Notes under the pieces: generated by a model
Told to the model about the DNA's origin: nothing
What the model saw: only the letters and a program-made list of their open reading frames with translations
Databases searched by the model: none
In this document: piece by piece, positions 55,300 to 63,513 of the stretch
Position numbering within the stretch: the first letter of the stretch is position 1
How the letters are laid out: each line of letters opens with the position of its first letter
Translations under genes and position numbers: made by a program
Assembly (NCBI GenBank): GCA_963842835.1
Contig: CAWJIB010000004.1
Span: 62,001-126,000 of the forward strand
Reading direction: 5' to 3'
DNA from: Roseiarcus sp963842835
GTDB taxonomy: Bacteria > Pseudomonadota > Alphaproteobacteria > Rhizobiales > Beijerinckiaceae
Length of the DNA stretch: 64,000 nt

Positions 55300-56505
55300 T
55301 CAGAGCCCAGAATTTGTTGGGGGGAGCATGCGGAATTCGTCGAGAAGGTCAGCCCACGTATGCATCATGGCGACGCGCTCTTTCCAATATGACGCGCGGT
55401 TGTAGACCCGGCGGATTTCATTTTCATGCTGGTGGGCGAGGGCGGCTTCGATCACGTCGGGATTGAATTCGCGCTCGTTCAAGATCGTGCTCGCGGTCGC
55501 GCGGAAGCCGTGGGCGGTCATTTCGTCGGGGCCAAATCCCATGCGACGCAGGGCGGCGTTGAGGGCATTTTCTGAGAGGGTTTTCGTGACCGAGCGGGTC
55601 AACGGAAAGAGCAAGTCGCCGCCATCGGACAAGGGCCATACGTCGCGGATCAGGTCGAGTGCTTGCCGCGAGAGCGGAACGTCGTGCGGCCTGCGCGTCT
55701 TCGTGCGTTCGCCCGGTATGCGCCATGTCGATTTCTCGAACGAAATCTCCGCGCGGCGAGCGCCCCGGATTTCGCCGGGGCGGGCGAAGGTGAGTGCCGC
55801 GAATTTCAGCGCGGACTTGATCGAGGTCCAGCCGTCGTAGTCGTCGATCGCGCGCAACAGCGCGCCGAACTTCCGCTCGTCGGTGATCGCCGCGCGCGGC
55901 TTCGTATTCGCGCGCAAGAGCGCGCCTTGGAGCGCCTGGGTGGGATCGCTCGGGGCGCGCAACGTGACGACCGCCAAGCGGAAGACCGCGCCCATGACGC
56001 CGCGCAGCCGGCGGGCGGTCTCGCGCCGGCCGCTCTTTTCGATCCGCTTCAAGAGATCGAGAATTTCGGCGGCAGTGATCTCGACGATCGGCCGGTTGGC
56101 GATCGGGGCGGCGAGGTCTTCCAAGAGCCATTTGTTTTTCGCCATCGTCGCGGATGCCGCGCCGTTCGCTTCGAGGTTCGCGATGAATTCAGCGGCGACG
56201 AGGCCGAAAGTGTTGCGCGCGGCTGTCGCGGCCGCGATGCGATCGAGCTTCTTGCGAACCGAGGGATCGACGCCGTCGCTCAGAAGCTTCTTGGCTTCAT
56301 CGCGCTTCGTTCGCGCTTCGACGAGGGAGACAGTGGGGTACGGGCCGAAGGACAGCGCGCGCTCAACTCCGAGGTGGCGGTATTTCAAACGCCACAACTT
56401 GCTGCCGTTCGGCTGAATGAGAAGAAAGAGGCCGCCGCCGTCCGCGAGCTTGTAGGGCTTCGCCTCGGGCTTGGCGTTTTGGATGTCGAAGTGGGTGAGG
56501 GGCAT
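55300..56505 (-). CDS. int: Tyrosine integrase of the island (DUF4102 type)
   Basis: A 401-aa P4-type integrase. The N-terminal arm-binding domain begins MPLTHFDIQNAKPEAKPYKL with ADGGGLFLLIQPNGSKLWRL. The catalytic part shows Arg in FARPGEIRGARRAE, HxxR in TAHGFRATAS, His in ALAHQHENEIRRVYNRA and the Tyr nearby (VYNRASYWKER). The start ATG 56505 lies 166 bp from the tRNA-Phe 3' end. Position and type match tRNA-targeting island integrases. Confidence 0.95.
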   Translation of the reverse strand: MPLTHFDIQNAKPEAKPYKLADGGGLFLLIQPNGSKLWRLKYRHLGVERALSFGPYPTVSLVEARTKRDEAKKLLSDGVDPSVRKKLDRIAAATAARNTFGLVAAEFIANLEANGAASATMAKNKWLLEDLAAPIANRPIVEITAAEILDLLKRIEKSGRRETARRLRGVMGAVFRLAVVTLRAPSDPTQALQGALLRANTKPRAAITDERKFGALLRAIDDYDGWTSIKSALKFAALTFARPGEIRGARRAEISFEKSTWRIPGERTKTRRPHDVPLSRQALDLIRDVWPLSDGGDLLFPLTRSVTKTLSENALNAALRRMGFGPDEMTAHGFRATASTILNEREFNPDVIEAALAHQHENEIRRVYNRASYWKERVAMMHTWADLLDEFRMLPPTNSGL

Positions 56506-56507
56506 TT

Positions 56508-56557
56508 GGGGGTACCGACCCTGGGGGTATTTCCAATTCGCCCCCGATTCTACCCCC
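56508..56557. promoter_or_regulatory. Candidate integrase arm-type sites
   Basis: GGGGGTA occurs at 56508-56514 and 56523-56529, 15 bp apart, with the inverted TACCCCC at 56551-56557. They lie between the integrase start and attR, where arm or excisionase sites are expected. Confidence 0.5.
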
Positions 56558-56669
56558 AATTTTGCGCGAAGCAACGTGCCGCCATGAGCGGCTATGCGCA
56601 TGGGATTCCGCGCAAGCCATTGAAATTACTGGCTAAGTGAGACGCTATGTGATGCAGGGGGAAGGGGTG

Positions 56670-56692
56670 ATGGTGCCCAGGGGCGGAATCGA
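56670..56692. repeat. attR: 23-bp repeat inside tRNA-Phe
   Basis: Same 23 bp as 21237-21259. It covers the tRNA 3' end, so integration left a functional tRNA on this side and only the short copy at attL. Confidence 0.92.
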
Positions 56693-56746
56693 ACCACCGA
56701 CACTGCGATTTTCAGTCGCATGCTCTACCAACTGAGCTACCTGGGC
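56671..56746 (-). tRNA. tRNA-Phe (GAA)
   Basis: 76 nt on the minus strand. Acceptor GCCCAGG/CCTGGGC, D-arm AGCTCAGTTGGTAGAGC, anticodon stem TGCGA/TCGCA with loop CTGAAAA (anticodon GAA), T-arm GGTGGTTCGATTCCGCC, and an encoded CCA end. It is intact and forms the attR side of the island. Confidence 0.97.
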
Positions 56747-56920
56747 GCCGAAGCGCTTTGGCGCCGCGGACGGCGGTTTATAGGGAGGCGACCGCGGCTT
56801 GTCCAGCGCGTTTCGACAGCCCGTTTCATCCCGCGCGCCGCTCGCCGGGGAGCGGTGGACATCCTCGGGCGCGCGTGGGAGATTCGCTCCGCTGTCCTCG
56901 CTTCGCCCGGGAGAACGTCC

Positions 56921-57301
56921 ATGTTTCGTTTCGCCGTGTGCATCGCGGCGCTCGCGCTCGCGACGCCGTCCTTCGCCGAAAATCTGCCCAAGCGCGTCGG
57001 CCAATGCGCGACGACGAAAGTGCAGAAGGTCGAGACCCGGCTGGTCGACGGCTCGGGTCAGCCCGTCAAGGGTTCGGGCAGCGCCGTCGAGTTCGTCAAC
57101 GGCGGCTATCAGGTCTCCTACGATACGGTCGCCGAGGTCGAGGCGTCGCGCGCCGGCGACGAGGTGAAAATCTGCCTCGTCTCGATCCCTCACCCTTGCC
57201 CGCCCGGCGACAAACGCGGCCGCGTCTACAAGACCACCAACCTGCGCACCAACGGCTCCTGGACCTTGCCCGATTCCGAGCATTCCTGCGGCGGCGCCTG
57301 A
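56921..57301 (+). CDS. Small exported protein, unknown
   Basis: A 126-aa protein with signal peptide MFRFAVCIAALALATPSFAE. The mature part has four cysteines (QCATTK, KICLVSIPHPCPP, HSCGGA) and a compact, beta-rich look (SAVEFVNGGYQVSYDTVAEV). Chromosomal codon use, unlike the island. Family not recognised. Confidence 0.72.
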   Translation: MFRFAVCIAALALATPSFAENLPKRVGQCATTKVQKVETRLVDGSGQPVKGSGSAVEFVNGGYQVSYDTVAEVEASRAGDEVKICLVSIPHPCPPGDKRGRVYKTTNLRTNGSWTLPDSEHSCGGA

Positions 57302-57436
57302 TGCGCGGACGGCGTTGAAGAATCGGCCTGCGCCGCGCATTGCGCGCCGCGCGGGCATTTGCCATCATCGAGCCTCGTCCGATCGGCGGCGCGGCGCGCG
57401 TCGAGCGGGCGGATCGGATCGAGCGCGGGCTTTGGG

Positions 57437-58612
57437 ATGGCGGCGGACAAACCCAGTCGATCCTCGTTGGCGAACGATCCGCGCGCGCGCGGGCTCCTCT
57501 ACCAGGGCCTGCTCGCAGCCGCGCTCGTCGCGATTGTGTGGATGGGCTGGCGCAACGCCGTCGTCAACATGCAGGCGCGCGGCATTCCCATGGGCTTCGG
57601 CTTCTGGGACGAGATCGCCGGCTTCAACATCAATCAGTCGCTGATCGACTATTCCGCCCTGTCGACCTACGGGCGCGCGTTCTGGGTGGGGCTGCTCAAC
57701 ACGCTGATGGTCGGCGCGATCTCAATCGCGCTGGCGACGCCTCTCGGGTTTGCGGTCGGCGTCGCGCGGCTGTCGCCGAATTGGATCCTGTCGAAAGTCG
57801 CGCTCGTGTATGTCGAACTGATGCGCAACACGCCGCTGCTGCTGCAACTCGCGTTCTGGTACAACGCGGTGCTGAAGACGCTGCCCGGCCCGCGCCAGTC
57901 CCTGAGTTTCGGCGGATTCGTTCTCCTCAACAACCGCGGCCTCTATCTGCCGCGCCCGGAATTCGGCGCCGGCGCGATTCTCGTCGCCGCTGCGCTCGCG
58001 CTAGCGCTTCTCGGCGTGCTGGCGTTCGGCGCCTGGGCGCGCCGGCGCCAGGCGTTGAGCGGCGAGCGCTCGCCCGTCGCGCTCGTGGCGCTGCTCGCCG
58101 TCGTCGGCCTGCCGACGCTGGCCTATTTCGCGGCCGGCGAGCCGATCGGCTTTTCCTTCGCTCGGCTCTCCGGCTTCAACCTCAGCGGCGGGCTGCAGCT
58201 CTATCCGGAATTCGCGGCTCTGACTTTCGGGCTCGTCACCTACACCGCCGGTTTCATCGCCGAGATCGTGCGCGCGGGCGTGCTCGCGGTGCCGCACGGC
58301 CAGAGCGAGGCGGCGCAGGCTCTCGGCCTCCACCGTTCGCTGACGATGAAGCTCGTCGTCGTCCCCCAGGCGATGCGCCTCATCGTCCCGCCGCTGACCT
58401 CGCAATATCTCAACATCATCAAGAATTCGTCGCTCGCGGTGTTCATCGGCTATCCCGATCTCGTGCTGATCTTCGCGGGAACGGTGCTCAATCAGACGCA
58501 TGCGGCGGTACAGGTGATGGCGATCACGATGGCGGTCTATCTCGCGATTTCGCTCTCCGTCGCCTTCGCGCTCAATCTCTTCAACGCGCGCAACGCGCTC
58601 AAGGAGCGCTAG
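57437..58612 (+). CDS. aapQ: General amino-acid ABC transporter permease AapQ
   Basis: A 391-aa HisM/AapQ-type permease with about eight helices and the ABC-permease loop near LGLHRSLTMKLVVVPQAMRL. The long N-terminal half (GFWDEIAGFNINQSLIDYSA) is characteristic of AapQ/BztB. The ATG 57437 is chosen over an upstream frame. It starts an aapQ-M-P unit. Confidence 0.92.
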   Translation: MAADKPSRSSLANDPRARGLLYQGLLAAALVAIVWMGWRNAVVNMQARGIPMGFGFWDEIAGFNINQSLIDYSALSTYGRAFWVGLLNTLMVGAISIALATPLGFAVGVARLSPNWILSKVALVYVELMRNTPLLLQLAFWYNAVLKTLPGPRQSLSFGGFVLLNNRGLYLPRPEFGAGAILVAAALALALLGVLAFGAWARRRQALSGERSPVALVALLAVVGLPTLAYFAAGEPIGFSFARLSGFNLSGGLQLYPEFAALTFGLVTYTAGFIAEIVRAGVLAVPHGQSEAAQALGLHRSLTMKLVVVPQAMRLIVPPLTSQYLNIIKNSSLAVFIGYPDLVLIFAGTVLNQTHAAVQVMAITMAVYLAISLSVAFALNLFNARNALKER

Positions 58613-58614
58613 GA

Positions 58615-59757
58615 ATGGCGACGTCCGCGATTCCCCACGCCGCCTATGTCCGCTCCGCCCCCGAGCCGATCCTGCCGCCGCCGCTTCTCTCGCGCGGTGC
58701 GGTCGCCTGGATGCGCGCCAATCTCTTTTCGTCGCCGCTGTCGAGCGCGATCACGCTCGCGCTCGCCGCGCTCGGCCTATGGACGCTGCCGCCGCTGTTC
58801 GCCTGGGCGACTGCGCAGGCGGTATGGTCGGCGCCCGACGGGGCGCTTTGCCGCGCCCATCAGGACGGCGCCTGCTGGGCGTTCATCGCGCAAAAGTTCG
58901 ATTATCTCCGCTATGGCTCCTATCCCGTCGCTGAGCGCTGGCGCATCGACGCCGTGGAGATCGTCGGCGGCGCGCTGATCGCGTGGCTGTTGTGGACGGG
59001 CGCGCCGCGCCGCGGCCTCGGCGCAGTTCTGTTCTTCCTGGGCTTCCCCGTCCTCGCCTTCGTGCTGCTCCGCGGCGCCGAGAGCCTTGGCCTGCCCGTC
59101 GTCGACACGTTGCTGTGGGGCGGCGTGTTTGTTTCGCTGGTGACCGCGCTCGTCGGCATCGTGTTTTCGCTGCCGCTCGGCGTGCTGCTGGCGCTGGGGC
59201 GTCGTTCCAGCCTTCCCATCGTCAGGGCCGCGAGCGTCGTCTTCATCGAGTTCGTGCGCGGCGTGCCCTTCATCACCGTGCTCTATATGGCCAACAACAT
59301 GCTGCCGCTGTTCCTGCCGCCGGGCTGGGTTCCCGATCGCTTCGTTCCCCCTCTCGTCGGCACGGCCTTGTTCGCCGCCGCGTATATGGCCGAGGAAGTG
59401 CGCGGCGGCCTGCAGTCTCTCGACAAGGGGCAATACGAGGGCGCGATGGCGCTCGGGCTCGGCTATTGGCGCATGATGGGGCTCGTCGTGCTGCCGCAGG
59501 CGCTGACGCTGGTGATCCCCGGCGTCGTCAACAATTTCATCGGCCTGTTCAAGGATACGACGCTGGTCGCGATCGTCGGCATGACGGACTTCCTGGCGGC
59601 GATGGACAACGCCTTCAAGGATACGGTGTGGAGCGGGCCGACGATCCTGCCGACCGGCTATGTCTTCGCCGCGCTGTTCTATTTCGTGTTCTGCTATGCG
59701 ATGTCGCGCTATTCGGCGGCGATGGAGCGCCGCCTCGCCGTCGGGCGCAGGGGCTGA
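58615..59757 (+). CDS. aapM: General amino-acid ABC transporter permease AapM
   Basis: A 380-aa permease partner of AapQ: VVFIEFVRGVPFITVLYMAN, then EEVRGGLQSLDKGQYEGAMA and LGLGYWRMMGLVVLPQALTL. It starts 2 nt after the aapQ stop. The pair forms the channel for L-amino acids. Confidence 0.93.
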   Translation: MATSAIPHAAYVRSAPEPILPPPLLSRGAVAWMRANLFSSPLSSAITLALAALGLWTLPPLFAWATAQAVWSAPDGALCRAHQDGACWAFIAQKFDYLRYGSYPVAERWRIDAVEIVGGALIAWLLWTGAPRRGLGAVLFFLGFPVLAFVLLRGAESLGLPVVDTLLWGGVFVSLVTALVGIVFSLPLGVLLALGRRSSLPIVRAASVVFIEFVRGVPFITVLYMANNMLPLFLPPGWVPDRFVPPLVGTALFAAAYMAEEVRGGLQSLDKGQYEGAMALGLGYWRMMGLVVLPQALTLVIPGVVNNFIGLFKDTTLVAIVGMTDFLAAMDNAFKDTVWSGPTILPTGYVFAALFYFVFCYAMSRYSAAMERRLAVGRRG

Positions 59758-59772
59758 AAGGGAGCCGGGCCG

Positions 59773-60519
59773 ATGGCGGCGGGCGATCAAAACGCGATCG
59801 AATTCATCGACGTGCACAAATGGTACGGCTCGTTCCATGTGCTGCGCGCCGTCAATCTCACCGTCGGACGCGGCGAGCGCATCGTCGTGTGCGGGCCGTC
59901 GGGCTCGGGCAAGTCGACGCTGATCCGCTGCGTCAACCGGCTCGAGGAGCACCAGCGCGGCGTGATCCGCGTCGACGGGATCGAGCTCACCGCCGATATC
60001 AGACGCATCGACGAAGTGCGCCGCGACGTCGGCATGGTGTTCCAGCAGTTCAACCTGTTCCCGCATCTGACGATCCTGGAGAATTGCACGCTGGCGCCGA
60101 TCTGGGTGCGCAAGACGCCCAAGCGCGAGGCGGAGGAATTGGCGATGAAATTGCTCGCGCGGGTGAAAATCCCGGAGCAGGCGCACAAATACCCCGGCCA
60201 GCTTTCGGGCGGCCAGCAGCAGCGCGTCGCGATCGCGAGAGCCTTGTGCATGAACCCGAAGATCATGCTGTTCGACGAGCCGACCTCGGCGCTCGATCCG
60301 GAAATGGTCAAGGAAGTGCTCGACACCATGACCGCGCTCGCCCAGGACGGCATGACGATGATGGTCGTCACTCACGAAATGGGTTTCGCCCGCAAGGTCG
60401 CCGACCGCGTGGTGTTCATGGACCAGGGCGAGATCGTCGAGATCAACGCGCCTGCGGAATTCTTCGCCAACCCGCGGCACGAGCGGACGAAGCTGTTCCT
60501 GAGCCAGATTTTACGATGA
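59773..60519 (+). CDS. aapP: General amino-acid ABC transporter ATPase AapP
   Basis: A 248-aa ABC ATPase: Walker A GPSGSGKSTLIRC (residues 43-55), Q-loop VFQQFNLFPH, signature LSGGQQQRVAIARAL, Walker B IMLFDEPTSALDPE, and H-loop THEMGFARK. It powers AapQM. No aapJ binding-protein gene lies in the window, so it must be elsewhere. Confidence 0.95.
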   Translation: MAAGDQNAIEFIDVHKWYGSFHVLRAVNLTVGRGERIVVCGPSGSGKSTLIRCVNRLEEHQRGVIRVDGIELTADIRRIDEVRRDVGMVFQQFNLFPHLTILENCTLAPIWVRKTPKREAEELAMKLLARVKIPEQAHKYPGQLSGGQQQRVAIARALCMNPKIMLFDEPTSALDPEMVKEVLDTMTALAQDGMTMMVVTHEMGFARKVADRVVFMDQGEIVEINAPAEFFANPRHERTKLFLSQILR

Positions 60520-60529
60520 GGGCGGCTGC

Positions 60530-61309
60530 ATGTCCGATCGCGATGCCGTTCACGCCGCCGCGGCGGCCGGCTTCGCCGCCGGGGCGGCGACCTATGCCGC
60601 CGGCCGGCCTGATTATCCCGCCGAAGTCGAAGGCTGGCTGCGCGAGGACGTTCATCTCGGGCCGGGCAGGGCGGTTCTCGACCTCGGCGCCGGCACGGGC
60701 AAATTCTTAAGCCGCCTGTGCGCGACCGGCGCGAGGCTTTATGCCGTCGAGCCCGTGCCGGCGATGCTGCGCGCGCTGATCGCCGCCAGCCCCGACGTCG
60801 TGGCGCAGTCCGGGACGGCCGAGCGCATTCCGCTGCCCGACGCCTCGATGGACGCGATCGTTTGCGCCCAGTCGTTCCATTGGTTCGCAAGCCGCGCCGC
60901 GCTCGCCGAAATGCGCCGGGTGCTGAAGGTCGGCGGCGTCCTGGGGCTCATCTGGAACGTGCGCGACGAAAGCGTCGATTGGGTCGCGGCGCTGACGCGC
61001 ATCATCGCGCCCTACGAGGGCGACGCGCCGCGCTTTGCCAGCGGGCGCTGGCGCGAGGTCTTTCCCGCCCAAGGTTTTTCGCTGCTGATCGAGCGCCGCT
61101 TCGCCCACGCTCACGTCGGGCCGCCCGAACGCGTCATCGTCGATCGCATCCTGTCGACCAGTTTCATCGCCGCGCTGAGCGCCGCCGAGCAAGAAAAGAT
61201 CGCCGCCCGGGTTCGCGAGCTCATCGCCGCGACGCCGGCGCTGGCGGACCGGGCCGAGGTCGCCTTTCCCTACGAAACGCGCGCGTTCCACTGCATCAGG
61301 ATCGGCTGA
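60530..61309 (+). CDS. Class I SAM-dependent methyltransferase
   Basis: A 259-aa protein with motif I VLDLGAGTGKFLSRL (residues 48-62), motif II YAVEPVPAML and post-I region IVCAQSFHWFASRAALAEM, the Methyltransf_11 type found near ubiquinone or phospholipid enzymes. Substrate unknown. It starts 11 bp after aapP, and its end overlaps the convergent gene at 61296 by 14 bp. Confidence 0.8.
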   Translation: MSDRDAVHAAAAAGFAAGAATYAAGRPDYPAEVEGWLREDVHLGPGRAVLDLGAGTGKFLSRLCATGARLYAVEPVPAMLRALIAASPDVVAQSGTAERIPLPDASMDAIVCAQSFHWFASRAALAEMRRVLKVGGVLGLIWNVRDESVDWVAALTRIIAPYEGDAPRFASGRWREVFPAQGFSLLIERRFAHAHVGPPERVIVDRILSTSFIAALSAAEQEKIAARVRELIAATPALADRAEVAFPYETRAFHCIRIG

Positions 61310-61901
61310 ACGGCGCCGCGTGGGCGGCGAGCGCCTTGTCGAGGCGGCGGCGCAGCGCGGCTTCGCGATGCGCGGGATGCGCGGGGTCGGCGGCGGCCGC
61401 GGCCATGCGGCGCATCAGGTCGTAATCGTGTTCGTCGCGATAGGGCTTGAGGTCGAGGTCGGGCGGCAGCTTGGTCAGCCGCTCGTCGCCCATCCGCTTG
61501 ACGTAGGACTGCATGAACCGGTCATAGGCGCGCCAGGAAATTCCGTCGGCGCGCACGGCGGCTTCCTCGGCGCGCGTCGCGATCTGATGGGCGTGCTGAT
61601 AATGCAGGTCGAGCTGGTCGATCAGCGTCTTCTCGACCTCCTCGTGCAGCAGCAGATAGCGGTCGACCGCGACGGCGCGGCCCTTGTGGACGAAAGTCTC
61701 AGGCAGATGCCGGTCGATATAGACGCGGACCCCGTCGAGGCTGTAGCCGGCGAGATAAGGAATGTCGTGGTCGCGGTCGATGCGGCCGACCCGGCGGGCG
61801 ATGGCGTCGAGCGCGCGGTCGAGCATCAGGCTCGACACATAGGTATCGGGAATGCGCAGGCGCTTGTGCGCGCCGATGGGATGGCAGCAGGCTTCCGGCA
61901 C
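61296..61901 (-). CDS. Conserved protein of unknown function
   Basis: A 201-aa protein from GTG 61901, chosen because GGGGAGGGG is directly upstream; the TTG at 61922 is an alternative. It contains DTYVSSLMLDRALDAIARRV, VYIDRHLPETFVHKGRAVAV and a helical, charged C-terminus (YRDEHDYDLMRRMAAAAADP). I recall similar proteins in Hyphomicrobiales; no function known. Confidence 0.7.
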   Translation of the reverse strand: MPEACCHPIGAHKRLRIPDTYVSSLMLDRALDAIARRVGRIDRDHDIPYLAGYSLDGVRVYIDRHLPETFVHKGRAVAVDRYLLLHEEVEKTLIDQLDLHYQHAHQIATRAEEAAVRADGISWRAYDRFMQSYVKRMGDERLTKLPPDLDLKPYRDEHDYDLMRRMAAAAADPAHPAHREAALRRRLDKALAAHAAPFSRS

Positions 61902-61917
61902 TTTCCCCTCCCCGATA

Positions 61918-61957
61918 AACAAAAGCGCCGCTTCGCTCGATGAAAAGCGAAGCGGCG
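61918..61957 (-). terminator. Intrinsic terminator after the PsiF-like gene
   Basis: Minus strand: CGCCGCTTCGCT, 8-nt loop, AGCGAAGCGGCG, then CTTTTGTTT. A 12-bp stem; it lies 28 bp past the stop of the gene at 61986. Confidence 0.85.
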
Positions 61958-61985
61958 TCGAAGGCCTGACGTCTCGATGAGCCGC

Positions 61986-62567
61986 TTATTCCTTCGGCTT
62001 TTCGCCCTTGGCGGCGACGTTGCCGGCGGCGGTGGCGTCGGCTTCGCACATATAGGCGCCCTGCTTGGTCATCCCGTAGCTGCGATGGCCGGCGTAGTGG
62101 TACTTGTGCGACTTGGTGTTGACCCAGACGACGGTGTCGCTCGGGCATTTCGCCTTGGCGTCGGCCTCGTTCGCGAATTCGCCGGCGCCGGTCGGCGCGG
62201 CGGCGGGCTTCATCGGCGCCGGCTTCTTCGGCGCGGGCTTCATCGGCGCCGGGGCCGCGGCGGCGGCGGGAGTCGGCGCGGGCGCCGGAGCGGCGGCAGG
62301 CGCCGGAGCAGGCGCAGCGGCGGGCGTCGGAGCAGGCGCGGCGGCGGGCGCCGCAGCCGGGGCGGCGCCTTCCTTCTGCGCCCGACAAGCCTTCAGGAAT
62401 TCCTGCCAGGTCTGGCCGCCCGTCGTGCCCGCCGCCTTGGCCGCCTTCCATTCGTCGCCGCATTGCTTCATCACGCTTTCGGCGTTGGCCGCGCCGGTCG
62501 CCGACAGAGCGAACGCGCCGGCGAGCAGGATGGCCGAAAAGGCGATCCCCATTGTCTTCTTCATCAT
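61986..62567 (-). CDS. PsiF-repeat-like exported protein with Ala/Pro linker
   Basis: A 193-aa protein. Signal peptide MMKKTMGIAFSAILLAGAFA ends near ANA; a PsiF-like motif (CGDEWKAAKAAGTTGGQTWQ, then FLKACRA) follows. A long Ala/Pro/Lys linker precedes a C-terminal domain (VWVNTKSHKYHYAGHRSYGM). The C-terminal part is common in small alphaproteobacterial envelope proteins. Function unknown. Confidence 0.75.
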   Translation of the reverse strand: MMKKTMGIAFSAILLAGAFALSATGAANAESVMKQCGDEWKAAKAAGTTGGQTWQEFLKACRAQKEGAAPAAAPAAAPAPTPAAAPAPAPAAAPAPAPTPAAAAAPAPMKPAPKKPAPMKPAAAPTGAGEFANEADAKAKCPSDTVVWVNTKSHKYHYAGHRSYGMTKQGAYMCEADATAAGNVAAKGEKPKE

Positions 62568-62668
62568 GGCAAGTCCCTTCACAATCCGCTCTGCCCGCCA
62601 CCGCTTGGCCCAGCGCCAGAGTCTTCCCCTTATCGCCGCGAATCGCCGCGGCCACGCCTTCATTGGCT

Positions 62669-63310
62669 TCACGCCGCTGAACCCGGAACGAACATATTCT
62701 TGAACTTCTTCAGCTTGGTCACGAACTGGTGCCGAAGCTGCTCGCGGTTGGCCACCTCCTGCGAGGTCACCCAATTCAGCTGAATGGCGCGGCGCTGGCC
62801 GCATATCGGCTTGTGGCCGTGCCACGAATTGTCGGCGCGTCGGAACGCGAGCAGCGTGCCGCCGTAAGGCGGCACTTCCGCGACATAATCCTCGAGATCG
62901 TCCGGGCCGCGCAATAAGCGCAGCCGGCCCGCGTCCTCCTGCCAGCGCTCGTTCATGTAAAGCAGCACGGTGATGATCTTGGTTCTCGAATCCGTATGGA
63001 TCGAGCCGTCCTTTTCATGGACATAGCCGCGCACCGTGTACATGGTCGGGCGTCCCGTCAGATCGATGTCGAACTTGCGCTCGATCGCCGCCTGGAACGC
63101 GGGTCCGCGCAATTCGTCGATCAGCGCCCGGAAATGGCCGCGGATGGAGAGCTCGGCCGGCGGATGGGAGCCGGGGCCCGGCACTTTGGGATAGTCGGCA
63201 AGGACCGATGGAAAAAGGTCGCTTTTCAGAAAGTCGGGCACGACGATGAAATCGAAGGGGTCGCGCTCGAGCGGCGTGCGCTCCAGCGCGGCGAAATCGC
63301 AATAGGTCAT
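62669..63310 (-). CDS. 2OG-Fe(II) oxygenase family protein
   Basis: A 213-aa double-stranded beta-helix enzyme. The iron ligands appear as HxD (SIHTDSRTK) and a distal His (NSWHGHKPI), with RRAIQLNW holding the 2-oxoglutarate-binding Arg. The family hydroxylates proteins or small molecules. The N-terminal domain (IVVPDFLKSDLFPSVLADYP) resembles prolyl-hydroxylase-like proteins near glycan or surface loci. Substrate unknown. Confidence 0.82.
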   Translation of the reverse strand: MTYCDFAALERTPLERDPFDFIVVPDFLKSDLFPSVLADYPKVPGPGSHPPAELSIRGHFRALIDELRGPAFQAAIERKFDIDLTGRPTMYTVRGYVHEKDGSIHTDSRTKIITVLLYMNERWQEDAGRLRLLRGPDDLEDYVAEVPPYGGTLLAFRRADNSWHGHKPICGQRRAIQLNWVTSQEVANREQLRHQFVTKLKKFKNMFVPGSAA

Positions 63311-63513
63311 CAGCCGCTCCAGGGCGGCGCCCGCTGCGCGGAGCGCCTTGTTTTGGCGAGCCTATAGCAGAAACGCCTGGGGTCGCCAAGGAAGAGGCGG
63401 GAAACGCGGCGCCGGATTCGTCGGCTCGGCGCGACCCGTGGCGGGCCGGCCTCGCCTCCGGTAGAATGGCGCAGGCGCGGCGCGCCGCGCGCGCCAGCCG
63501 AAGGCGCACGCCC

